Shown piece by piece: positions 44,340 through 51,828 of a stretch of DNA of 64,000 bases. The DNA is from Hymenobacter setariae. GTDB taxonomy: Bacteria; Bacteroidota; Bacteroidia; Cytophagales; Hymenobacteraceae. Each line of letters opens with the position of its first letter. Positions within the stretch are counted from its first letter, which is position 1. The DNA lies in NCBI RefSeq assembly GCF_007713685.1, contig NZ_VMRJ01000003.1, positions 186,001-250,000 on the forward strand, in the 5' to 3' direction. A program made the position numbers and the translations under genes. A model generated the notes under the pieces. The model did no database searches. It was not told the DNA's origin and saw only the letters and a program-made list of their open reading frames with translations.

Positions 44340-45440
44340 ATGAACCAGATGAACAGTCCCCTCATCCGGGTCGGCGTTTTTTACGACGGCAATTATTTTC
44401 TTAAGATTAGCGATTATTATTACTTTCAGCACGAGCGTAAGGCCCGCATTAGCCTCGAAGGCCTGCACGAATTTATCCGCCACCAAGTAGCTGAGGAGGA
44501 AGATGTTGATGTGCGCTTGGCGCAAGTAACCACTGCTCATTTCTTCCGGGGACGCCTTTCGGCTACTGAAGCCCGCGACAAGGACCGTTTGTTCCATGAC
44601 CGCCTGCTCGACGATATTTTGATGAACCTAGGGGTGTGCACGCATTACATGCCCCTCAAAACCCGCGACGGTCGGCTTCAGGAAAAAGGTATCGACGTGT
44701 GGCTGAGCCTCGAAGCCCTCGAGATGGCGCTGCACAAGACCCTTGATGTAGTAGTGCTTATCGCCGGCGACTCGGACTACGTGCCTCTCATTCGCAAGCT
44801 CAACACCGTGGGTACCCGCGTGATGCTGCTGAACTGGGATTTCAAATACGAAGATTTCAAAGGCGAAACCCGCGTAACGCGTGCCTCGCAGCACCTGCTG
44901 GAGCAAGCTACCTACCCAGTGGCCATGCACGCCGTCATCGACCGCGGCTTGCAAGAGCAAGACGAGGTAGTGGAGAACATGTTTGTGACGCAGAGCGAGC
45001 CCGCTGCCTTTGCGCCCTCCACGGCTGGCTTTAGCTACAACGGTGCCCCGACGCCGGCCCCTGCGGCTGCCCCCGGCACCAGCGCTGCCCCTGCGGCCGC
45101 TACCCCCTCTACTGCACCGCGCGTCATTCGCACCAGCGGCCCTACTGCAGCTGGCCCAGTAGGCACTGTAGGCATCAGCACCATCAAGAATTTGAAGAAC
45201 GGCTTTGGCTTCGTGGTAATGCCGCCCAATAACCTGTTCTTCTCCTACGCTGACCTTTCGGAAGGCGATTTCAACGACCTGCGCGAAGGCGACTGGGTGG
45301 AGTTTACGGTGGGCCGCAACCACCGCGACGAAGACTGCGCTCGCAACGTGCGCAAAGTAGCCGCTCCTAACCTGACTGGCGACGAAGATGCTGACTATGA
45401 GCCTGCTTCTGTAGGCCAGGCCCTCAGCGCCACCCTCTAG
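44340..45440 (+). CDS. NYN-domain protein with C-terminal cold-shock-like domain
   Basis: A 366-residue protein. Residues ~8-190 form a NYN/LabA (PIN-like) ribonuclease domain: VFYDGNYF with the first acidic residue, KGIDVWLSLEALEMAL, and VLIAGDSDYVPLIRKL with the catalytic acidic pair. An Ala/Pro-rich linker (~220-270) follows. Residues ~275-345 resemble a cold-shock/S1-like OB fold (GTVGISTIKNLKNGFGFV, LFFSYADLSEGDFNDLREGDWVEF). The combination suggests an RNA-cleaving or RNA-binding protein acting on structured RNA. The acidic residues are intact, so nuclease activity is plausible. No partner gene is adjacent. Confidence 0.86.
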   Translation: MNQMNSPLIRVGVFYDGNYFLKISDYYYFQHERKARISLEGLHEFIRHQVAEEEDVDVRLAQVTTAHFFRGRLSATEARDKDRLFHDRLLDDILMNLGVCTHYMPLKTRDGRLQEKGIDVWLSLEALEMALHKTLDVVVLIAGDSDYVPLIRKLNTVGTRVMLLNWDFKYEDFKGETRVTRASQHLLEQATYPVAMHAVIDRGLQEQDEVVENMFVTQSEPAAFAPSTAGFSYNGAPTPAPAAAPGTSAAPAAATPSTAPRVIRTSGPTAAGPVGTVGISTIKNLKNGFGFVVMPPNNLFFSYADLSEGDFNDLREGDWVEFTVGRNHRDEDCARNVRKVAAPNLTGDEDADYEPASVGQALSATL

Positions 45441-45464
45441 CGCAGGCTACTTCTTGCAAGCTAC

Positions 45465-45498
45465 ACAAAGGCCCGGGGCGCAAGCCTCGGGCCTTTGT
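45465..45498. terminator. Bidirectional terminator between convergent genes
   Basis: The arms ACAAAGGCCCGGGG and CCTCGGGCCTTTGT form a stem with one mismatch around CGCAAG. It lies between the stops at 45440 and 45517. Confidence 0.8.
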
Positions 45499-45516
45499 AT
45501 TGGCAGCAGGCAGGCC

Positions 45517-45996
45517 CTAGGGCAGCATAGAACCTAGCTCGCCGAGGCGTTTGCCGGCCGGGTAGCGGTTGAAGGTACCTAGGCCCTGGGCTACGGCTGT
45601 TTCGCCCGGCTTACCGGCTGCCTGGCGGTAGATGGTGCCGCTGCACACCACAAGCGACTTGCCCGCGTGGTCGACTTGGGCGGTGGCGCGCAGTTCGTCG
45701 CCGAGGCGCACGGGATGCAAGAAGTTGATTTTGAACTCGACCGTCGATACAAGTTCGCCTGTGGTGAAGGCCAGCGTGAGGGCTGCGGCGCCGAGCACGG
45801 CATCCATGAGGCCAGCCAGCACGCCGCCGTGTGCCACCCCCGGCGATGAAAGGTGCTCGGGTTGAATGACCATGCGGTATTCGGCCTGGCCGGGTGCTGG
45901 TACGCTCAGTATCATGCCGTTGGCTTGACCATAGGCATTGATGCGGTTGTAGCCCGCTACCAGGGCGGGCCATTCGGGGAAAGGTTGAATCGACAT
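45517..45996 (-). CDS. PaaI/YdiI-like hotdog thioesterase
   Basis: A 159-residue hotdog-fold protein. The signature is SSPGVAHGGVLAGLMDAVLGAAAL, with the catalytic loop HGG...D, followed by STVEFKINFLHPVRLGDEL. Such enzymes hydrolyse acyl- or aryl-CoA thioesters. The substrate is not predictable. It is divergent from yajQ, with 132 bp between the starts. Confidence 0.88.
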   Translation of the reverse strand: MSIQPFPEWPALVAGYNRINAYGQANGMILSVPAPGQAEYRMVIQPEHLSSPGVAHGGVLAGLMDAVLGAAALTLAFTTGELVSTVEFKINFLHPVRLGDELRATAQVDHAGKSLVVCSGTIYRQAAGKPGETAVAQGLGTFNRYPAGKRLGELGSMLP

Positions 45997-46128
45997 CGGA
46001 ACGCAAACTAACGTAAAAAGCCTATCGGCCGGAAACTAGCAGGTATGCCGGACCAGGCTAAACCCACTTACCTTTACCCAAAATTCATGTAGCTGCTCAG
46101 GTGGCTGCGTGCTTCTTCAGTTATCGTC

Positions 46129-46617
46129 ATGCCTTCCTTCGACATCGTCAGCAAAGTAGACCCCCAAACGCTGGAAAACGCCGTGAACACGGCCAAGAAA
46201 GAGCTAGCCACCCGCTACGACCTCCGCGACACCAAAGGGGGCATGGAGCTAGACAAAAAAGGCAACACCATTTTGCTCAGCTCCGAAAATTCGATGCGCA
46301 TTAAGGCGTTGGAAGACATCTTGTTGGCCCGCGTAGTGAAGCAAGGCATTGATGGCACCGCGCTCGACTTTACGGCCGAGGAGCAGCCCAGCGGTAACCT
46401 AGTAAAGAAAACGATAAAAGTGCGCGCTGGAGTAGACAAAGAAGCGGGCCGCAAAATCATCAAGACGATTAAGGACAGCAAGATTAAGGTCGAAGCCCAA
46501 ATGCAGGACGACCAGATTCGGGTGACCAGCAAGAAAATAGACGACTTACAAGCTGTTATTGCCTTGCTGCGCCGCACGGATAATGGCCAGCCACTGCAGT
46601 TTGTCAACATGAAATAG
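46129..46617 (+). CDS. YajQ-family nucleotide-binding protein
   Basis: A 162-residue protein with two ferredoxin-like halves. The start MPSFDIVSKVDPQTLENAVNT, the middle KVEAQMQDDQIRVTSKKIDDLQAVIALLR and overall length fit YajQ exactly. Members bind nucleotides, and the Xanthomonas homologue binds cyclic di-GMP as a transcription cofactor. No partner regulator is adjacent here. Confidence 0.93.
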   Translation: MPSFDIVSKVDPQTLENAVNTAKKELATRYDLRDTKGGMELDKKGNTILLSSENSMRIKALEDILLARVVKQGIDGTALDFTAEEQPSGNLVKKTIKVRAGVDKEAGRKIIKTIKDSKIKVEAQMQDDQIRVTSKKIDDLQAVIALLRRTDNGQPLQFVNMK

Positions 46618-46619
46618 AC

Positions 46620-46845
46620 CGCAGATTTAATGGGTTTGGCGGATTGCGCAGATATGCCCCGGGGCGCGGGACTGACTACGCGAGCGTTAGCCGTTTTTGC
46701 AAGTATTGCTAGCTGGTTGCGAAGCGCAAGCAGCTAAGTGCTTGTTTAATATATATTTTCATTTATTCACCAACGTGGCGTAGCGTGTTAGCCAGCCCGC
46801 GCAGCGGGCGTATCTGCGCAATCCGTTAAATCCGCTAAATCTGCG
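46620..46845. repeat. 226-bp inverted-repeat element filling the yajQ-terC gap
   Basis: The left arm (46620-46654) begins CGCAGATTTAATGGG and ends GGATTGCGCAGATA. The right arm (46811-46845) is TATCTGCGCAATCCGTTAAA then TCCGCTAAATCTGCG, its imperfect reverse complement (~30 of 35). The element starts 2 bp after the yajQ stop and ends 3 bp before the terC start. It has no ORF of its own and looks like a MITE or large palindromic repeat. Confidence 0.75.
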
Positions 46846-46848
46846 ATA

Positions 46849-47625
46849 ATGTACGATTTTTCCGCTTTCACCCACGCCGCAGCTTGGGTTAGCTTGCTGA
46901 CCCTCACGCTGATGGAAATCGTGCTGGGGATTGACAACATCATCTTTATTTCCATTACGGTCAACCGCCTGCCCGAAGACCAGCAAACGCGGGGGCGCAC
47001 CATCGGCTTGCTACTGGCACTGCTGTTTCGCATTGGCCTGCTGCTGAGTATTTCTTGGATAGTGGGGCTGCGCTCGGCGCTGTTTACCCTGCCGCTGCCG
47101 TGGCTCGACGAGCCCTTCCCAGTGAGCGGGCGCGACCTGATTTTGCTAACGGGCGGCTTGTTTTTGATGTACAAGAGCACCACCGAGATTCATACCAAGC
47201 TGCAAGGTGAGGAAGAAGATGAAAATGCGGCCGGCAAAGGCAAGGCCACACTGCCCCAAATAATTTTGCAAATCATCATCATCGATATCGTGTTTAGCTT
47301 CGACTCTATCCTCACAGCCGTGGGTTTGGTCGACAACGTGCTGGTGATGATAGCCGCCGTTATCTGCGCCATGGGTGTGATGCTGGCCTTCAGCGGGGTG
47401 GTAGCCAACTTCGTAAATAAAAACCCCACTATCAAGATGTTGGCGCTTTCGTTCCTCATCATGATTGGCTTTATGCTAGTAATGGAGGCCGCCCATAAGG
47501 AGATTGAAAAAGGCTACCTCTACTTCGCAATGGCCTTCTCCCTGATAGTGGAGCTGCTGAACATGCGCCTGCGCAAGAAGTCGAAGGCTGTTCCGGTGCA
47601 GCTGCGCGATTCGCGCTACGACTAG
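46849..47625 (+). CDS. TerC-family integral membrane protein
   Basis: A 258-residue protein with seven to eight hydrophobic segments. The N-terminal TLMEIVLGIDNIIFISI and the later IIIDIVFSFDSILTAVGLVD each carry the membrane-embedded aspartates of the TerC family. It resembles the YgdQ/YkoY subgroup, linked to manganese export and metallation of exported enzymes, or to tellurite tolerance. A charged loop (GEEEDENAAGKGK) lies near 123-135. Its start is 3 bp from the inverted-repeat element. Confidence 0.92.
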   Translation: MYDFSAFTHAAAWVSLLTLTLMEIVLGIDNIIFISITVNRLPEDQQTRGRTIGLLLALLFRIGLLLSISWIVGLRSALFTLPLPWLDEPFPVSGRDLILLTGGLFLMYKSTTEIHTKLQGEEEDENAAGKGKATLPQIILQIIIIDIVFSFDSILTAVGLVDNVLVMIAAVICAMGVMLAFSGVVANFVNKNPTIKMLALSFLIMIGFMLVMEAAHKEIEKGYLYFAMAFSLIVELLNMRLRKKSKAVPVQLRDSRYD

Positions 47626-47651
47626 GCCCCTAGGTAGTAAGCGTAAGAACC

Positions 47652-47688
47652 AAAACCCCACTGAGCTATATTGCTCGGTGGGGTTTTT
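47652..47688 (+). terminator. Terminator after terC
   Basis: The stem AAAACCCCACTGAGC / GCTCGGTGGGGTTTT is followed by T-rich sequence. An A-run in front lets it work in the opposite direction too. Confidence 0.88.
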
Positions 47689-47712
47689 TGCGTTCCTAGG
47701 TAGGAGTGTATA

Positions 47713-48138
47713 CTATTTATTGGGGCCAGCGGGTAGCTCAGCTAGGCTACTCAGCACTCGCTGCTGCGCTAGGTCGAGCAGGCGGCGGTTCAGCTCGTTG
47801 CGGTGTTGGCGGTAGAAGGCCAGCTCCTCCTGAGTGAAAAGGCCGCTAACGAGGCCCGTAAGGGTAGCGCGCAGGCGCACGTTGCGCGTGAGCAGTTCGG
47901 TGAGGGCGAGGCGCAGGGTGGCCTCGGGGGCACCTAGGGGCAGGCGGTAATCGAGAGCCACATCCGTCACGGTGGCCAGCAGCACTGAGTGCTGTAGCTT
48001 GAGCAGCGGGCGCAGCACTTGATGCTGAAAATCGGCGACGGTAGTAGGCGTAGGAATGGCGGGTGGCTGGCCATCTACGTGAGGGCGCAGAGCGAGCAGC
48101 GCGGCATCGGGGCGGGGGAGGGGCGCGGAAGGAGACAT
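47713..48138 (-). CDS. Conserved helical protein of unknown function
   Basis: A 141-residue, probably all-helical protein. The recurring phrase FQHQVLRPLLKLQHSVLLATV, then LRLALTELLTRNVRLRATLTGLVSGLFT, then ELAFYRQHRNELNRRLLDLA, is reminiscent of an uncharacterised Bacteroidota family. I do not know its role. The N-terminal ~30 residues are Pro-rich and probably disordered. It has no signal peptide. Confidence 0.68.
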   Translation of the reverse strand: MSPSAPLPRPDAALLALRPHVDGQPPAIPTPTTVADFQHQVLRPLLKLQHSVLLATVTDVALDYRLPLGAPEATLRLALTELLTRNVRLRATLTGLVSGLFTQEELAFYRQHRNELNRRLLDLAQQRVLSSLAELPAGPNK

Positions 48139-48159
48139 AGCCCGCTTGCATACGGGCCT

Positions 48160-48192
48160 AAAAAAAGCCCGGCCGAAGCCGAGCTTTTTTTT
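48160..48192 (-). terminator. Terminator after the M36 protease gene
   Basis: On the minus strand AAGCTCGGC / GCCGGGCTT forms the stem around TTCG, followed by seven T. An A-run precedes it. Confidence 0.85.
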
Positions 48193-48217
48193 AGTAGCGC
48201 CATGCGCCCTAGGTCGC

Positions 48218-51031
48218 TTAGTGCTGAATCGTAACCTTGGTAGTGTAAATACCGCTGGTGGTGCTCACGCGCACCACGTAGATGCCAGGGGCGAGGCGGC
48301 TGGTATTCAGCTCCACGCCGCGCTGCTGCATTTGGGCTACGGGCACTACAGTAGGCGCCAGCACGGTTTTGCCGAGCAGGTCTACTACCGTCACTTGCAT
48401 GGGGGTAGCGCTGCTTACCTGCGTGCGCACCGTTAGCAGGTCTTGGGCGGGGTTGGGGAAGGCTTCGAGGGCGCTGCTCACCACGGTGCTGTTCTGGTTG
48501 GCTAGCACCACCACGTTGGCGCGGGGCGGCAGGTCGAAGGCCTCAGCAATGCCCGTGAATATGGGCAGGCCATTGAGGCGGTCGCCGGCCTTGGCGCTGT
48601 AGCCCATGCCCCGACGCGCAAACACGTTCCAGATGAGGTCGGAGTTGGCCCCGCGGTTGGTGAGTGAGTCGGCGCGCAAAATGGCGTCGCGGCCTTGCAA
48701 GAAGCCTGGGTTGCAGGCCTGAATCTTGCAGGCATCTAGCACCAGGCGCAGCGCTTTATTGTTACCGCCCGTGCTGCCGTAGAGGTCGTTGTTGTAGCCG
48801 TACTTGTAAATGAACTGCCAGTTCAAGTCCCAGAGCGTTTCGGCCCAGATTTCGCCCAGCGAGTGCGACTCTTGGTAAGTGAAAGTGCCTGTGGCAGTCG
48901 GCGTTACAATAGCGCCGTAGGTCAGGTTGTTACGCGTGAAGTTGGTGGAGTAGGGCTTGGTGCGGATACCGGGACCGGCCGAGTTGGTACCACCTTTTAC
49001 GTAGTAGCCTAGGTACCGCATCGTGCTGCCATCATCGCCGGGCTTGGTGGTCATCCAGAGAGCGAAAAAGTCGCTCCAGCCCTCGCCCATTACCTGGGTG
49101 TAAGAGTCACCGTTGTTGTAAGTCTGGGTAGCGCAGCTCGCCGAGTTGTAAGGCGTGCCCGTGAGGCGGTTGCTGATGCCATGGCCGTACTCGTGGGCAA
49201 TAATGCCGTTGTCGAAGGAGCCATCCCAGTCGGCGAAGGTCGTGACCTTGGCGCAGCCCACGCCCACCGTGCCCCCTGTGAGGGCGGCCTTGAGGCGCGT
49301 ACCCAGCACCCCGCTGATGCCAATGGCCGGGATGGTGACGGTAGCATCAGTACCCCCTAGGCCTAGGGGGGCGGTGCTGGTAGGGTCCGAGTCGTAGATG
49401 ATGGCACCAATAGCACCGGCAGCTTGGGCAAACTTCACCTTATCGGAGAAGTTATTGGTGGCCGGGGCCGTGCAGCCGCCACGCATGATAAGGGCAATGT
49501 TGCCGGCAAGAGCCGCCGCATTGGTGGGCGCCGCGCACGAGTGAATGCCATCATCGGCCGACACACCATCGTTGACGGGCACAATGTTGCCGCACAGGCC
49601 GTTGGGTAGCGTCGAGATGCTGGGGCCAAAGCTGGCGGTGCCAAAGGCATAGCTGCCAGCCACCGTGCTAGGCGCCGTAATGGTGAGCGCACTCGACACG
49701 TTGTCCCACAGGTACATCTGCATGGTGGGCATGTTGCCGTCGATGGGCGTCGAGAAGTTGGCGTTGTTGCGGCCTGCGCCATCCTGTGCTTCGGCCCGCA
49801 CCGGGTCGAGGCCCTTGCCGTTGGTGGTAGCGTTCTTATACTGGAAGTTGCCCGAAGCCTCGTCGAAGCCGTGCGCCTGCATTACGTCGTGCACCATGTT
49901 GTTCACGTAGAACAAGTTGGTGGTAGCTGCGCTTAGGTTGTTGCGGGCCCCCGCTGTCTGGTCAAACGGGAAATCAAAATTCAGCGTCGAGCCCCCGTCG
50001 GGTGAGGTCGTTATCGAATTGAAATTAGCCGCGTTAGCGCCGCTAGCGGTGCTGCTGTTGTCGTCGTAGGCGGCCACGTTGTTGCCGCGCGTCAGGTACT
50101 TGTTGGTGCTCAAATACGAGTAGGTGTCCGCAAACGTACCGGTGGGTGCCTGCGATACTTGCCAGCCGTAGGGCGAGTAGGCCGAGCCAACGGCGGCCAG
50201 CGGCACCGCTTGCCGAGCGCCCTCCTTTGGGTTTTCGAACGGAAAGGGAAAAACCGTCAGGCTATTGGCGGCCGTGGTGCCAGTGGGCTCGAAGGTAGCC
50301 GCCGGAGCTTCTACGTGGCTGAACGCCAGTGCTTGCTGCTGCTGATGCTGCGCGCGCTGCGTATACTGGCCAAAGGTGGCCTGCTCGCTCACGGTGTAGT
50401 CGTTTTTATCAACTAAGCGGCCGGTTTGGGCATCCACGCGGGCGTTCCAGTAGTGCTGCTGGTCGAGCTGCGCAATGGTCACATTCCAGGCCAGCACCAG
50501 CTTGCCATTGACGCGCGCATACAGCAGGCGCACCGGAATATCGGTCTCCGAAATTCCCCCATTGTTATACACTAAGCCATCGGCCACGCGGGCGTCGTTG
50601 AGCAAGTGTAGGCCCACTGGCCGGGGCAAACCTAGGCCTACGGCGGCGGCGGTCACGGCCTGCTCGGGCGTGAGGGTGGGGGTGGGCGACGGCGCTAGCT
50701 TGGCGGCGTCGGGCACAAAGTCTTGAATGGCAAACAGAACCTTCCCGTCTTTATTAGTGTGCACGGCTCCGGTCGCGTTGAATACCACGAGGCCGTTAAC
50801 CCGCTGCTGCAGATAGGTATGTGTGATGCCGGTACTAGCGTCGAACGTGGTGCTGGTGACAAGTGGGCTGGCTACATCGGCCGCACTCAGGCCTTGCGCT
50901 TTGGCCCGGGCTGCGAAGGCCGATAGAGCCGGGCTAGGAGCTAACTGCTGCGCCGCAGCCCAGCCCGGGGCCGCTAAAGCCGCAGCCAAGGCTAGTGTTC
51001 GGCATCCCAACAAAGTAGAGGACAATGACAT
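48218..51031 (-). CDS. Secreted M36 (fungalysin) metalloprotease with T9SS sorting domain
   Basis: A 937-residue protein. The signal peptide is MSLSSTLLGCRTLALAAALAA. An FTP-type propeptide region follows (~30-190, with VRLLYARVNGKLVLAWNVTI). The zinc site HEYGH lies at 613-617 with ISNRLTG after it, and GEIWAETLWD is a downstream M36 motif. A protease-associated domain is inserted around 440-590 (FSDKVKFAQAAGAIGAIIYDS). The last ~80 residues are a type A T9SS sorting domain (FPNPAQDLLTV, PGIYVVRV). It is exported across the outer membrane and degrades protein outside the cell. Confidence 0.94.
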   Translation of the reverse strand: MSLSSTLLGCRTLALAAALAAPGWAAAQQLAPSPALSAFAARAKAQGLSAADVASPLVTSTTFDASTGITHTYLQQRVNGLVVFNATGAVHTNKDGKVLFAIQDFVPDAAKLAPSPTPTLTPEQAVTAAAVGLGLPRPVGLHLLNDARVADGLVYNNGGISETDIPVRLLYARVNGKLVLAWNVTIAQLDQQHYWNARVDAQTGRLVDKNDYTVSEQATFGQYTQRAQHQQQQALAFSHVEAPAATFEPTGTTAANSLTVFPFPFENPKEGARQAVPLAAVGSAYSPYGWQVSQAPTGTFADTYSYLSTNKYLTRGNNVAAYDDNSSTASGANAANFNSITTSPDGGSTLNFDFPFDQTAGARNNLSAATTNLFYVNNMVHDVMQAHGFDEASGNFQYKNATTNGKGLDPVRAEAQDGAGRNNANFSTPIDGNMPTMQMYLWDNVSSALTITAPSTVAGSYAFGTASFGPSISTLPNGLCGNIVPVNDGVSADDGIHSCAAPTNAAALAGNIALIMRGGCTAPATNNFSDKVKFAQAAGAIGAIIYDSDPTSTAPLGLGGTDATVTIPAIGISGVLGTRLKAALTGGTVGVGCAKVTTFADWDGSFDNGIIAHEYGHGISNRLTGTPYNSASCATQTYNNGDSYTQVMGEGWSDFFALWMTTKPGDDGSTMRYLGYYVKGGTNSAGPGIRTKPYSTNFTRNNLTYGAIVTPTATGTFTYQESHSLGEIWAETLWDLNWQFIYKYGYNNDLYGSTGGNNKALRLVLDACKIQACNPGFLQGRDAILRADSLTNRGANSDLIWNVFARRGMGYSAKAGDRLNGLPIFTGIAEAFDLPPRANVVVLANQNSTVVSSALEAFPNPAQDLLTVRTQVSSATPMQVTVVDLLGKTVLAPTVVPVAQMQQRGVELNTSRLAPGIYVVRVSTTSGIYTTKVTIQH

Positions 51032-51069
51032 AGAGGGGGATAGAGGTGAAAATCAGGATGGGTAGTGTC

Positions 51070-51077
51070 CAAAGATA
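51070..51077 (-). promoter_or_regulatory. -7 promoter element of the M36 gene
   Basis: TATCTTTG on the minus strand matches TAnnTTTG, 39 bp before the start at 51031. A TTG lies somewhat too far upstream (24 nt), so the -33 part is uncertain. Confidence 0.5.
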
Positions 51078-51153
51078 ACCGTATTTTGCACAACATCCCT
51101 ACAACTTTGTTAGGAGGATAAGCTGCCCACGCACGCCCCCTTTTGCGGGGCGA

Positions 51154-51690
51154 TTATTGAAAGACTGCCAGCTTATTAAGCACGTCCCAGAGTACCACGC
51201 CAGCCGCCACGCTCACGTTGAGCGAGTGCTTGGTGCCGAGCTGGGGTATCTCTACGGCGACATCGCAGAGGGCTAGTACCTCATCATCGACGCCGAAGAC
51301 CTCATTGCCTAGCACCAGCGCCAGCGGCCTACCTAGGGTGGGCTGAAACTGCGGTAGCTGCACCGAGCCAGTAGTTTGCTCCACAGCCACTAGCTGATAG
51401 CCAGCGGCTTGCAATTGCTGAGCGGCTTCTAGGGTGGTGGAGGTGTGCGTCCAGGCCACCGACTCGGTGCTACCTAGGGCGGTCTTGGTGATTTCGCGGT
51501 GGGGTGGCCGGCCCGTGACACCGCAGAGGTAGATGTGCTCCAGGGCAAAGGCGTCGGCGGTGCGAAATACGGCGCCCACGTTGTGCAGCGAGCGTACATT
51601 ATCGAGCACCAAAACGACCGGGCTTTTGGGCGTAGCTTTGAAATCGGCCACGGGCAGGCGGTTGAGTTCCTGCATGGTGAGTTTGCGCAT
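51154..51690 (-). CDS. TrmH/SpoU-family RNA ribose methyltransferase
   Basis: A 178-residue protein from ATG 51690 (MRKLTMQELNRLPVADFK), a start conserved in Bacteroidota homologues. A longer frame starts at 51741. SPOUT knot motifs are VVLVLDNVRSLHNVGAVFRTADAF, LALVLGNEVFGVDDEVL and VEIPQLGTKHSLNVSVAAGVVLWD. It would 2'-O-methylate a tRNA or rRNA nucleotide using SAM. The site is not predictable. It is divergent from mutS. Confidence 0.92.
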   Translation of the reverse strand: MRKLTMQELNRLPVADFKATPKSPVVLVLDNVRSLHNVGAVFRTADAFALEHIYLCGVTGRPPHREITKTALGSTESVAWTHTSTTLEAAQQLQAAGYQLVAVEQTTGSVQLPQFQPTLGRPLALVLGNEVFGVDDEVLALCDVAVEIPQLGTKHSLNVSVAAGVVLWDVLNKLAVFQ

Positions 51691-51828
51691 AGAAGTAGCG
51701 CGAACTTTGTCGTTCGCAATAAGGGTTTTTAGTTCTGGCACTCCTTGCCCAGCAATTGCTGGCCAGGAGTACCAACCAATTCGTTAGCTTTTACAAAAAC
51801 GCGAACCCCAAAGGTCGCGCTCCGCTCT

